A program made the position numbers and the translations under genes. A DNA stretch of 64,000 nucleotides from RUG14300 sp964561145. GTDB lineage: Bacteria; Bacillota; Clostridia; Christensenellales; CAG-1252. Position 1 is the first letter of the stretch, and every line of letters begins with the position of its first letter. Location of the stretch: NCBI GenBank assembly GCA_964561145.1, contig CAZLNZ010000004.1, positions 62,001-126,000 of the forward strand, given 5' to 3'. The notes under the pieces are model-generated. The model ran no database searches and had not been told where the DNA came from. It saw nothing but the letters and a program-made list of their open reading frames with translations. Shown here piece by piece: positions 9,657 through 17,454 of the stretch.

Positions 9657-11141
9657 ATGAAACAAGGTTTCGATAATGATATATATCTCAATAACCAGTA
9701 TAATCACATTGTAGAAAGAGTTTCTATGTTTGACAAGCTTTACCTTGAATTTGGAGGCAAGCTTTTTGATGATTATCATGCAGCGAGGGTTTTGCCCGGG
9801 TTTAATCCTAATGTCAAAATGCTTCTTTTAGAGCGCTTCAAGGAGATGGCTGAGATTATCATTTGCGTTAAGGCATCGGATATTGAGAAGAAAAAGATTA
9901 GAGCGGATATCGGAATAACTTATGATGAAGAGGTAATTAGACTTGAAGAGATTTTTAGAAAGAGAGGACTTCCTGTTAATAATATAGTAATTACGCAATA
10001 CAAGGGTGAACCCGGTGCATTGGCTTTTAAGGAGCGCTTGGAGGGGATTGGAAAAAAAGTTACAATTCATAGTCCGATTAACGGTTATCCCTATAATGCG
10101 GACTTAATTGTATCCGACAAGGGATATGGAATGAATGAGTATATGCCAACGGAAAAGCCATTGGTTATTGTAACTGCTCCCGGTCCGGGCAGTGGTAAAA
10201 TGGCAACTTGCTTGAATCAGCTCTACCACGAGTATAAAAGAGGGCATGTAGCAGGTTATGCTAAATTTGAAACCTTCCCTGTTTGGAATCTCCCCATAGA
10301 TCATCCCGTAAACATTGCATATGAGGCGGCTACATTGGATTTGGACGATCAAAATATGATAGATCCTTACCACCTCAAGGCGTATGGAATTTCCACCGTA
10401 AACTATAATAGGGATATTGATATCTTCCATATTGTTCAAGCTATCCTTGAAAAGATAACAGGGAAAAATGATATTTACCGTTCTCCTACCGATATGGGCG
10501 TTAATATGGTAGCTTCTGCAATATACGATGACGATGCGGTAAGATATGCTGCAAAGATGGAAATAATCCGTCGATATTATACTGCACTTTATGAAGAAAA
10601 ACAACGCAAGGTCAGTGAGGCTGTTGTGCAAAAGGCAGAAGCGCTTATGCATAAGGTAGGAGTTAATGTTAATGATAGAGACGTTGTGGTGGCAAGCCAT
10701 GAAAAACAACGCAAAAAGGGATGTCCTGCGGTAGCAATGAGGCTTCCCGACGGTACAATAATAACCGGGCGTGATAATCGAGCAATGAACGCTTCCGCTT
10801 CATGCGTGTTTAATGCGATAAAATATTTGGCAGGAATAGATGATAAAATCAAGCTTTTGGCTTTGGAAATGATTGAACCAATCCTAAAGCTTAAAAGGGA
10901 GGTTTTCAAATACAAGAGAAGGTTCTTGACTTTGGAGGAGGCTTTGATTGTTTTGGCTTATAGTTCATCTTCGGGTGATGAAATATTGAATAGAGCGATG
11001 GCATGCTTGAAAAAACTTTCGGGAAGTGATGCTCACTCAACCGTTATGCTTGCAGAGCATGAGAGAAGAAGTTTTAGGCAGCTTGGTATAAGTATAACTT
11101 GTGGTATAGTAACCCCGGATTTTAATAAAGTTTCCCAATAA
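9657..11141 (+). CDS. DUF1846 family protein
   Basis: 494 residues, the usual length for this conserved cytoplasmic family, which is found mostly in Firmicutes and Actinobacteria. The N-terminus (GFDNDIYLNNQYNHIVERV) and the segment APGPGSGKMATCLNQLYHEY near residues 175-195 are the hallmarks. The GPGSGK stretch resembles a nucleotide-binding loop, but the family has no settled reaction. The start has only a weak GAGGT ribosome-binding site. Glutamate dehydrogenase starts 25 bases after the stop, so the two are probably co-transcribed. A function in nucleotide or amino-acid metabolism is a guess only. Confidence 0.85.
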   Translation: MKQGFDNDIYLNNQYNHIVERVSMFDKLYLEFGGKLFDDYHAARVLPGFNPNVKMLLLERFKEMAEIIICVKASDIEKKKIRADIGITYDEEVIRLEEIFRKRGLPVNNIVITQYKGEPGALAFKERLEGIGKKVTIHSPINGYPYNADLIVSDKGYGMNEYMPTEKPLVIVTAPGPGSGKMATCLNQLYHEYKRGHVAGYAKFETFPVWNLPIDHPVNIAYEAATLDLDDQNMIDPYHLKAYGISTVNYNRDIDIFHIVQAILEKITGKNDIYRSPTDMGVNMVASAIYDDDAVRYAAKMEIIRRYYTALYEEKQRKVSEAVVQKAEALMHKVGVNVNDRDVVVASHEKQRKKGCPAVAMRLPDGTIITGRDNRAMNASASCVFNAIKYLAGIDDKIKLLALEMIEPILKLKREVFKYKRRFLTLEEALIVLAYSSSSGDEILNRAMACLKKLSGSDAHSTVMLAEHERRSFRQLGISITCGIVTPDFNKVSQ

Positions 11142-11165
11142 GTATACGGACAAGAGGTATAAATT

Positions 11166-12500
11166 ATGAAGTATATAGAAGAGGTATATTCCGAATTGGT
11201 AAGGAAAAATCCTTATGAAAAAGAATTTTTACAAGCAGCAAAAGAGATTTTATTTAGTCTAACACCCGTTTTTGAAAAACATCCGGAGTATCAACAAGCA
11301 TCTCTTTTGGAGCAGTTTGTTGAACCCGAAAGGGTGATAACTTTTAGAGTTCCTTGGGTCGACGATGAAGACATTGTTAGAGTAAACAGAGGCTATAGGG
11401 TTCAGTTTAATAGTGCAATCGGACCCTACAAGGGAGGGCTAAGATTTCATCCCTCCGTTAACCTTTCAATACTAAAGTTCTTAGGCTTAGAACAAATACT
11501 TAAAAATAGCCTTACGACCCTTCCTATAGGCGGAGGAAAAGGCGGAAGCGATTTTGATCCTAAGGGAAAGTCTGATGGTGAGGTTATGAGATTTTGTCAA
11601 AGCTTTATGAATGAGCTTTATAGGCATATTGGCGGGGATGTAGATGTCCCCGCAGGTGATATCGGAGTAGGTGCAAGGGAAATCGGATACCTTTTCGGAC
11701 AATATAAACGTCTTGCAAACGAGTATGTCGGTGTGCTTACCGGAAAGGGATTATCCTATGGCGGAAGTCTCGGTAGAAAGGAGGCGACCGGTTATGGTTT
11801 GATGTACTTTACAAAAGAAATGTTAGAGTATAACGGAGTAAATGTTAGAGATAATGTAGCAGTTATTTCCGGTTCGGGAAATGTAGCGATATATGCGGCT
11901 GAAATGGCAACGAAGCTTGGAATCAAGGTTGTTGCAATGAGTGACTCGAACGGCTATATATATGATCCAAACGGCGTTAATTTGGAGGTCATAAAAGAGA
12001 TTAAAGAGAAAAGAAGAGGTCGAATCTCTGAGTATGTAAAATGTGTCGAAAGTGCAACTTATACCGAGGGCTGTAAAGGCATATGGGGAATCAAGTGTGA
12101 TTTTGCTTTCCCTTGTGCCACTCAAAACGAGTTGGACGAAGAGTCAGCCAAGGTCCTTATCTCCAATGGCGTAAAAGCGGTTGCAGAAGGGGCAAATATG
12201 CCCTCAACCCTAGAAGCAATAGAGTTGTTTAGAAATAATGGAATACTTTTTGCTCCTGCAAAAGCGGCAAATGCCGGCGGTGTTTTGACCTCAGCACTTG
12301 AGATGAGTCAAAATAGTATGAGGTTGTCTTGGACAAAGGAAGAAGTCTTAGAAAAACTCTCCACGTTAATGAAGGGCATACACGCTAATTGTGCCGATGC
12401 CTGCAAACGTTATGGAATCCCGTATGACCTTGTAAACGGAGCAAATATCGCAGGATTTGAAAAGGTTGCCGACGCTATGATGGCACAAGGTATCTGTTAA
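11166..12500 (+). CDS. gdhA: NADP-type glutamate dehydrogenase
   Basis: 444 residues, matching hexameric bacterial GDH. It interconverts 2-oxoglutarate plus ammonia and glutamate. The substrate-binding region YKGGLRFHPSVN and the catalytic-lysine motif PIGGGKGGSDFDPKG (near residue 124) are intact, as are PAGDIGVGAREIGY (about residue 163) and the dinucleotide-binding SGSGNVA. The C-terminal AKAANAGGV is also present. An AGAGGT site precedes the start. The gene follows the DUF1846 gene closely and ends at a strong terminator. Cofactor preference for NADPH is inferred from the family type, not from a residue test. Confidence 0.95.
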   Translation: MKYIEEVYSELVRKNPYEKEFLQAAKEILFSLTPVFEKHPEYQQASLLEQFVEPERVITFRVPWVDDEDIVRVNRGYRVQFNSAIGPYKGGLRFHPSVNLSILKFLGLEQILKNSLTTLPIGGGKGGSDFDPKGKSDGEVMRFCQSFMNELYRHIGGDVDVPAGDIGVGAREIGYLFGQYKRLANEYVGVLTGKGLSYGGSLGRKEATGYGLMYFTKEMLEYNGVNVRDNVAVISGSGNVAIYAAEMATKLGIKVVAMSDSNGYIYDPNGVNLEVIKEIKEKRRGRISEYVKCVESATYTEGCKGIWGIKCDFAFPCATQNELDEESAKVLISNGVKAVAEGANMPSTLEAIELFRNNGILFAPAKAANAGGVLTSALEMSQNSMRLSWTKEEVLEKLSTLMKGIHANCADACKRYGIPYDLVNGANIAGFEKVADAMMAQGIC

Positions 12501-12541
12501 ATATATAATAAGGAAAAAAGAGTTGAAATACGTAATACATT

Positions 12542-12587
12542 GCGTGTGCCTAAACGCCTCTTATAGGGTGGGCACACGCTTTCTTTT
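12542..12587 (+). terminator. Intrinsic terminator after gdhA
   Basis: The 9-bp stem GCGTGTGCC (12542-12550) / GGCACACGC (12571-12579) is followed by TTTCTTTT. The T-tract runs into the stop codon of the convergent DUF3343 gene. Confidence 0.85.
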
Positions 12588-12828
12588 AATCTATTCGATC
12601 ATATCGCCCATTGTAGAATGAATATGTTCCGGAATAAGATGAGTATTTTGGAGCATACCTTAGTATAAATCCTTCACTTTGCGGTGATAATCTTACCGAT
12701 ATCCCACAGCTCAAGCTTAAGCTTCGCGGGGTATTTATTATATCGGCTCTCAGCCTTCTTGCACGTGCTTGTTCAAGAAAGGCTATAGCCTCATGTCTTG
12801 TAGAAAAAATAACTAACAGATAATTCAT
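12586..12828 (-). CDS. DUF3343 putative S/Se carrier protein
   Basis: 80 residues, typical for DUF3343. The pattern STRHEAIAFLEQARA at the N-terminus and the central PRSLSLSCGISVRL with a single conserved Cys match this family. Its members are proposed to carry sulfur or selenium and are often encoded next to cysteine-desulfurase-like genes. Here it is divergent from exactly such a gene, separated by about 80 bases. AAGGAG precedes the ATG. The carrier role is family-based inference. Confidence 0.8.
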   Translation of the reverse strand: MNYLLVIFSTRHEAIAFLEQARARRLRADIINTPRSLSLSCGISVRLSPQSEGFILRYAPKYSSYSGTYSFYNGRYDRID

Positions 12829-12910
12829 TTTATTCTCCTTGGCTTAAAATATTGTTCCCAATTCCTCGCTATGTGTAAATATAATATAGTATATGAAAGA
12901 GGGAAGAAGA

Positions 12911-14038
12911 ATGGTTTATTTAGATAATGCAGCAACATCGAGGTTTGTTCCAAGGTCTGTTTTAAATGCACTTCAAGATCAGCTTTTAACAAAGGTAAAT
13001 CCCGGTCGTGGGGGTTATGAGGAGTCTATTAATGCTGCATTAGAGGTTTTTAGAACAAGACAAGCAATACTGAAGTATTATGGGAACTCCGATGGAAAGG
13101 TTGTATTTACTAAAAACTGCACTGAGGCACTAAACTTGGCAATATTCGGAACGGCAAAGAAGGGGCATGTAATATCTACCGTTACGGAGCATAATTCTGT
13201 CTTGCGTCCTCTAAAGGAGCTTGAGAAACGGGGGCTAATTCGTTTGACACTTGTTGACCCGCAAGGAGCAATGGGAATCACTGCCGAAGATATAAAAAAG
13301 CACTTGAAAGCTGATACGTATTTGATTTGTGTGAATCATTGTAGCAATGTGAACGGAATGAAAAATGACGTGGAGGGTATTTGTCGTTTGGCATCGAGGT
13401 ATGGCATTAGAAGTTTGGTGGACGATGCACAAGGGGCGGGGCATCTACGTCTTGATATGAAATCATCGGGAATAGATATGGTCGCTTCTGCAGGTCATAA
13501 GGGTTTACATGGAATTCAAGGCACGGGATTTTTAACTTATAAGGGTGTTGAACTTAAGCCACTATTATATGGGGGAACGGGAACTGATAGTATGAACGTT
13601 TATCAACCTGAAAGAGATCCCGAAGGACTGGAGTCGGGAACACTTAATACCGCAGGCATTTGTGCTCTAAAGGCTGGAGTTGAATGGACTGAAAAGAGAC
13701 TTTCCTCCCTAGCACGGGAAAATCGAAAAATGACAAGCTTTTTATTGGAGGAATTAAGTTTAATCAAAGATATAAGAACATATTCTTCAGCTAATTCATC
13801 GGGTGTGGTTGCCTTTATAATTCAAGGACACACAAGTGAAGAAATAGCCGATTACCTAAACCAATGCGGTTACGAGGTTCGAGCGGGATTGCATTGTGCA
13901 CCTTTGATGCATAAGTATTTAAAAACTCTTGAAACCGGTTTGGTAAGAATCAGTGTTGGCAAAAATAACTCGGAACGAGATTTAGAGGGCGTTATTCGTT
14001 ACATAGCTCGTTTTGCAAAATCTTTTCGTAATAAATAG
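12911..14038 (+). CDS. Class V aminotransferase, cysteine-desulfurase family
   Basis: 375 residues from the start at 12911, chosen because GAGGGAAGAAG lies just before it; the in-frame ATG at 12893 has no ribosome-binding site. The N-terminus VYLDNAATS, the histidine motif TEHNS, the PLP lysine in SAGHKGLHG (near residue 196) and the active-site Cys in GLHCAPLMHK (near residue 328) are all present. It fits the subgroup that pairs with DUF3343 carriers rather than housekeeping IscS/NifS with its scaffold genes. Likely reaction: sulfur (or selenium) removal from cysteine or selenocysteine, passed to a carrier. A TATAAT at 12880-12885 may serve as its -10 box. Confidence 0.88.
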   Translation: MVYLDNAATSRFVPRSVLNALQDQLLTKVNPGRGGYEESINAALEVFRTRQAILKYYGNSDGKVVFTKNCTEALNLAIFGTAKKGHVISTVTEHNSVLRPLKELEKRGLIRLTLVDPQGAMGITAEDIKKHLKADTYLICVNHCSNVNGMKNDVEGICRLASRYGIRSLVDDAQGAGHLRLDMKSSGIDMVASAGHKGLHGIQGTGFLTYKGVELKPLLYGGTGTDSMNVYQPERDPEGLESGTLNTAGICALKAGVEWTEKRLSSLARENRKMTSFLLEELSLIKDIRTYSSANSSGVVAFIIQGHTSEEIADYLNQCGYEVRAGLHCAPLMHKYLKTLETGLVRISVGKNNSERDLEGVIRYIARFAKSFRNK

Positions 14039-14173
14039 TATATCTGAGCTAGATGCATTATTAATGATGGTTCGGGTTGTTTTGCTCCGATGAATTGAAT
14101 GAAAGATGCCGGAAGATTATATGAAAAGCATATTGCCTCGATATATAAATGGTGTACTGCTCGAAAGTAAAAC

Positions 14174-14229
14174 AATGATGTAAAGTTTAAAAATAATAAA
14201 CTTTAATAATATGAAGTACAAACATCATT
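14174..14229. repeat. Nested inverted repeat
   Basis: Inner perfect 9-bp stem TAAAGTTTA (14181-14189) / TAAACTTTA (14197-14205). Outer arms AATGATGT (14174-14181) and ACATCATT (14222-14229) enclose it. No T-run follows, so it is unlikely to be a plain terminator. Confidence 0.4.
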
Positions 14230-14450
14230 ACATGGAATGCTTAATAAAACAGTCTTTGTGTAAAGTTGACTTGGAATGTGGCGAAAGGACGAAGAGCTTG
14301 TAGGCATATTTGATGTCGTAGCATAAACCTACATTTCAGCACTAAAAAGGTTTTGTTATACTTTTACCTTTCTAGCGACTCAAAATATCCTGATATGAAA
14401 TTAATTTGTTATTTTGCGTTATTTGAATTAGGATTGCCAAACAATAACTT

Positions 14451-14471
14451 ACGCCAAGTGACTCGGCTATA
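14451..14471 (+). repeat. 21-bp intergenic repeat, copy 2
   Basis: ACGCCAAGT-GA-CT-CG-GCTATA; see the copy at 9268-9288. Confidence 0.45.
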
Positions 14472-14514
14472 CTACCTCACAAATTTTCTTAATAATCGAA
14501 ATGCCTTGTATTTG

Positions 14515-14544
14515 TTGACGGAATTCCTATCTTAAGGCTATAAT
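14515..14544 (+). promoter_or_regulatory. Sigma-A type promoter of the TGS/editing gene
   Basis: TTGACG, 18-bp spacer, TATAAT. The predicted start of transcription is about 25 bases before the ATG, leaving no room for a T-box leader. Confidence 0.7.
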
Positions 14545-14575
14545 TATTAGGCTAATAAAGTGTAGAGGTGAAGGT

Positions 14576-15358
14576 ATGGTTGTAGACTTAAATGGAAACA
14601 AGCAGGAATTTCAGAATTCCATTACTGTTGAGGGTATTGCGGAAAGTTTGGGAGATAACGTCAAAAAAACAGCTCTTTGTGGTAAGGTTAACGGTAAGCT
14701 TGTCGATTTAAGTTATGTTGTAGATGATTCCGCCGATGTCGAAATCTTATCCTTCAAAGATGAAGAGGGGAGACGGGTTTTTAACCATACAGCCGCTCAT
14801 GTTTTGGCACAAGCTGTTAAAACTATTTTTCCTACAGCTAAGCTTGCTTTAGGTCCTGCAACCGATGATGGCTTTTATTGTGATTTTAAGTTTAAAACTC
14901 CACCGACACTTGATGATTTAGAAACAATAGAAGTTGAGATGAGTAACATAATAAAGGCAAATCTTCCTATGTCAAGAGAGGAGGTTTCAAGAGAGGTTGC
15001 TTATTCGTTGATGTCCGGTTTTGGAGAAATCTATAAGCTTGAGATTATAGAAGCCCTTCAAGAGGACAATGTGTTTTCCATATATAGACAAGGTAATTTT
15101 GCAGACCTATGTTCCGGACCTCACCTGAAATCTACCGGACTCATCAAAGCTTTTAAACTTTTGGGTATCGGTAAGGCTTATTGGAAAAACGACAATAAGA
15201 ATGAGTTGTTAACTCGAATATATGGAATTGCCTTTGATAGGAAATCGTCACTTCAAGATTACCTTCAATTAACCGAAAATAACAATAATCAAGAGGAACC
15301 TAAAACGGGCAGAGCCATAACATCGATTTTTCGCAAAAAAGTTGCAAAAAGAAGTTAA
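14576..15358 (+). CDS. Free-standing ThrRS TGS + editing (SAD) domain protein
   Basis: 260 residues that match only the N-terminal part of threonyl-tRNA synthetase (normally about 640). Residues 1-61 are a TGS domain. The tRNA-SAD editing domain follows with its metal/editing signature intact: HTAAH (H71, H75) and CSGPH (C179, H183). The protein then ends in a basic Asn/Lys-rich tail where the catalytic core should begin. The next bases are the infC promoter and leader, so no core is encoded here in any frame. It has its own promoter and a good site (GAGGTGAAGG). The position, immediately upstream of infC-rpmI-rplT, is where thrS often lies. A trans-editing role on Ser-tRNA(Thr) is inference; a decayed but open remnant is the alternative. 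Confidence 0.85.
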   Translation: MVVDLNGNKQEFQNSITVEGIAESLGDNVKKTALCGKVNGKLVDLSYVVDDSADVEILSFKDEEGRRVFNHTAAHVLAQAVKTIFPTAKLALGPATDDGFYCDFKFKTPPTLDDLETIEVEMSNIIKANLPMSREEVSREVAYSLMSGFGEIYKLEIIEALQEDNVFSIYRQGNFADLCSGPHLKSTGLIKAFKLLGIGKAYWKNDNKNELLTRIYGIAFDRKSSLQDYLQLTENNNNQEEPKTGRAITSIFRKKVAKRS

Positions 15359-15365
15359 AAAATAA

Positions 15366-15394
15366 TTGACAAAAACATACACTAATGTTAACAT
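15366..15394 (+). promoter_or_regulatory. infC operon promoter
   Basis: TTGACA, 17-bp spacer, TAACAT, followed by a leader of about 140 bases. Confidence 0.75.
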
Positions 15395-15535
15395 ATTACC
15401 GAAGTAGAAGCTTTCTCACCTTGAGTATATCGTTACTCTCGTGTTTCTTAAATGTAAAATTGGCATAATTATGCGTTGACATTTTTGATCGGATGGCTTT
15501 TACTATCCGATTTTTATTTTAGGAGGACTAAAACT
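15395..15535 (+). promoter_or_regulatory. infC leader: Structured infC-rpmI-rplT leader (L20-leader-like)
   Basis: A non-coding 5' leader ending in a terminator-like hairpin directly before the infC ribosome-binding site. In Firmicutes this operon is controlled by an L20-binding leader that ends in premature termination. The position, length and attenuator agree. Assignment to that exact RNA family is by position and architecture, not by an alignment. Confidence 0.55.
15488..15520 (+). terminator. Leader attenuator
   Basis: The stem ATCGGATGG (15488-15496) pairs with CTATCCGAT (15503-15511) around a 6-nt loop. It is followed by TTTTTATTTT and then at once by AGGAGG, so termination would cut off infC expression. 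Confidence 0.75.
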
Positions 15536-16042
15536 ATAAAAGAGTACCTTATCAATGAACAAATTCGTGACAGAGAAGTTGTTCTCATCGACTCAAACGG
15601 TGTATCTAGAGGACTTATGCAAACAAGAGATGCATTGGCAATTGCCGAAGAGCAAGGCTTGGATCTCGTAAAGGTTGGCGAAGGTCGTACCCCTACTTGT
15701 AAGTTAATGGATTATTCAAAGTGGGTATATGACAAGGCTAAAAAAGAGAAAGAGCAAAAGAAGGCTCAAAAGAGAATCGAGATCAAGGAAATCCAACTTT
15801 CTGTAACCATTGACACCGGTGACCTTAGAGTCAAAGCCAACAAAACGAATGAGTTTATAAGTGACGGAGATAAAGTTAGGGTGGTTATTCGTATGCGTGG
15901 CAGACAGAATGTACGTCCTGAACTTGGATTGAAAGTAATGAACGAGTTCTATAAAATGATAGAAAACGCAAATATGGAGCAAGCACCCGCTATTGAGGGT
16001 AATACAATTAGGATGACACTTGCTCCCCAAACAAAAAAATAA
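15536..16042 (+). CDS. infC: Translation initiation factor IF-3 (ATA start)
   Basis: 168 residues. IF3 binds the 30S subunit, blocks 50S joining and proofreads the start codon. The N-terminal KEYLINEQIRDREVVLID, the linker TCKLMDYSKW, the Lys-rich helix and the C-terminal domain VRVVIRMRGRQ are typical. There is no ATG, GTG or TTG between AGGAGG (15521-15526) and the conserved N-terminus. The only candidate at correct spacing (9 bases) is ATA at 15536. Non-canonical infC starts (AUU and similar) are known and let IF3 repress its own synthesis. An in-frame TTG at 15476 would put the attenuator inside the gene and is rejected. Confidence 0.9.
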   Translation: MKEYLINEQIRDREVVLIDSNGVSRGLMQTRDALAIAEEQGLDLVKVGEGRTPTCKLMDYSKWVYDKAKKEKEQKKAQKRIEIKEIQLSVTIDTGDLRVKANKTNEFISDGDKVRVVIRMRGRQNVRPELGLKVMNEFYKMIENANMEQAPAIEGNTIRMTLAPQTKK

Positions 16043-16059
16043 TTACGGAGGTATAAATC

Positions 16060-16257
16060 ATGCCAAAAATGAAGTCGCATTCTGGCGCAGGAAAACGTTT
16101 CCGTGTAACCAAGAACGGAAAGATTAAGAGAGCAAAGATGGGTAAAAACCACATCTTGACAAAGAAAGAAACCAAGAGAAAACGCGGTCTTAGAGCCGGT
16201 GGATACGTAGATGAGTCCTTTGCAGGTACTCTTAGAACTATGTTACCCAAGAAATAG
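16060..16257 (+). CDS. rpmI: 50S ribosomal protein L35
   Basis: 65 residues, highly basic, with the family start MPKMKSHSGAGKRFRVTKNG and the GLRAGGYVDES stretch. A strong ACGGAGG site lies before the ATG. It is the middle gene of infC-rpmI-rplT, 17 bases after infC, under the same leader control. Confidence 0.97.
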   Translation: MPKMKSHSGAGKRFRVTKNGKIKRAKMGKNHILTKKETKRKRGLRAGGYVDESFAGTLRTMLPKK

Positions 16258-16267
16258 GAGGTAGAAT

Positions 16268-16630
16268 ATGAGAATTAAGAGAGCTGTAAATGGTGTAAAG
16301 AAACGTAGAAAAATATTGAAGCTCGCAAAAGGCTACTGGGGTTCTAAAAAGAATTTGTACAGAGTAGCACGTGAAGCTGTTATGAAATCTCAAAGCTATG
16401 CTTATGTTGGAAGAAAGCACAAGAAGAGAGATTTTCGTCGTCTTTGGATTGCTCGTATCAACGCTGCCGCACATATGAACGGAACTTCCTACAGCCAATT
16501 CATGTATGGCTTGAAGCTTGCAGGTATCGATCTCAACCGTAAGGTGTTAGCGGATATGGCTGTTAACGATCAAGAAGGTTTTGCTGCACTTGCTCAAAAG
16601 GCAATCAGTGCTGTTGCTGCTTCTAAATAA
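16268..16630 (+). CDS. rplT: 50S ribosomal protein L20
   Basis: 120 residues of normal length, beginning MRIKRAVNGVKKRRKILK. It contains the GYWGSKKNLYRVAREAVMKS stretch and the C-terminal GLKLAGIDLNRKVLADMA. L20 is needed early in 50S assembly and in Firmicutes is the likely repressor acting on the operon leader. Its AGGAGG overlaps the rpmI stop. Confidence 0.97.
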   Translation: MRIKRAVNGVKKRRKILKLAKGYWGSKKNLYRVAREAVMKSQSYAYVGRKHKKRDFRRLWIARINAAAHMNGTSYSQFMYGLKLAGIDLNRKVLADMAVNDQEGFAALAQKAISAVAASK

Positions 16631-16639
16631 GTTGTTTAT

Positions 16640-16677
16640 TGCCGACAGATCCGCATAAGATTTGTCGGCATTTTTTT
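16640..16677 (+). terminator. Intrinsic terminator after rplT
   Basis: The stem TGCCGACA (16640-16647) / TGTCGGCA (16663-16670) is followed by seven T. Confidence 0.9.
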
Positions 16678-16682
16678 AAACC

Positions 16683-17450
16683 ATGGTAATCGAAAGCATA
16701 AGCAATCCCAAAGTTCAACTATTAAGGTCGCTTTATTCCAAGAAGGGAAGAGAAGAGAGCGGCTTGTTTGTCGTTGAGGGGATTAACATTCTCAAGGATC
16801 TTCCGGACGACGTCGTTGTCAAATATCTCTTTATTGATGAGAACAGATGCGATATGGTAGATACTCTTGTAACCATAATTCTTGAAAGAAATAACGAAGC
16901 AGAGGTTATTACCTTATCGACCAAGCTTTTTTCAAGAGTTGCAGAAACAATTGTACCTCAAGGGCTTATTGCTTGTTGCGAAATACCCGAACAAAAGCGT
17001 GATGTCGTTCTTAAGAAGGAGAAATTGATGCTATTGGACGGTGTATCGGATCCCGGGAATGTTGGAACCATTATAAGAAGTGCCGCTGCTGCAGGCTTTG
17101 ACGGAGTTGTGCTTTTTGATTGCTGTGACCCATATTCACCCAAAGTAGTTCGTTCTTCAATGGGTGGTATATTTAGAATTCCTTGTATTACTCTTGAACA
17201 TGAGGAGTTTAAATTTGACGGAACAGTGTATTTGCTCGATGCATCGTTTATAAGTGTCAACATCTTCGATGAGTATCCTCAAGGGAGATATGCGATAGTG
17301 GTAGGTTCAGAGGCACATGGTCCTTCCCTGTACTTTAGACTACATCATGACAGGAGTTTAAAAATTCCTATGAAAAATACCACAGAATCCTTGAATGCAG
17401 GCGTTAGTGCTTCGCTTGCAATGTATATACTAGAAAACAATAGGAGGTAA
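16683..17450 (+). CDS. TrmH/SpoU family RNA 2'-O-methyltransferase
   Basis: 255 residues. The N-terminal SpoU substrate-binding domain is followed by the trefoil-knot catalytic domain, with motif 1 DPGNVGTIIRSAAAAGF, motif 2 VVGSEAHG and motif 3 IPMKNTTESLNAGVSASLAM. It transfers methyl from SAM to a ribose 2'-OH in rRNA or tRNA. Its place behind rplT is common in Clostridia and suggests an rRNA target. The ATG lies six bases after the terminator T-run and has no visible Shine-Dalgarno, so translation may be weak or the transcript leaderless. Confidence 0.88.
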   Translation: MVIESISNPKVQLLRSLYSKKGREESGLFVVEGINILKDLPDDVVVKYLFIDENRCDMVDTLVTIILERNNEAEVITLSTKLFSRVAETIVPQGLIACCEIPEQKRDVVLKKEKLMLLDGVSDPGNVGTIIRSAAAAGFDGVVLFDCCDPYSPKVVRSSMGGIFRIPCITLEHEEFKFDGTVYLLDASFISVNIFDEYPQGRYAIVVGSEAHGPSLYFRLHHDRSLKIPMKNTTESLNAGVSASLAMYILENNRR

Positions 17451-17454
17451 TCAT

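Larger units (their letters stand above)
14039..14514. other. Intergenic stretch with inverted repeats
   Basis: No convincing gene: the one short open frame (14353-14535) has no ribosome-binding site and overlaps a clear promoter. It holds a nested palindrome at 14174-14229, a 6-bp hairpin TGTAGG/CCTACA at 14299-14333 and the 21-bp motif at 14451-14471. No T-box features were found although an aminoacyl-tRNA-synthetase-like gene follows. Confidence 0.5.

Noticed and set aside
14353..14535. 60-residue open frame upstream of the TGS/editing gene
   Set aside because: No ribosome-binding site, low-complexity translation, and it runs over the promoter at 14515-14544.
14039..14575. T-box leader for the threonyl-tRNA-synthetase-like gene
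   Set aside because: The promoter lies about 30 bases before the ATG and no T-box core sequence is seen.
15476..15535. TTG start giving a longer IF3
   Set aside because: The added segment would translate through the attenuator hairpin and has no family similarity.
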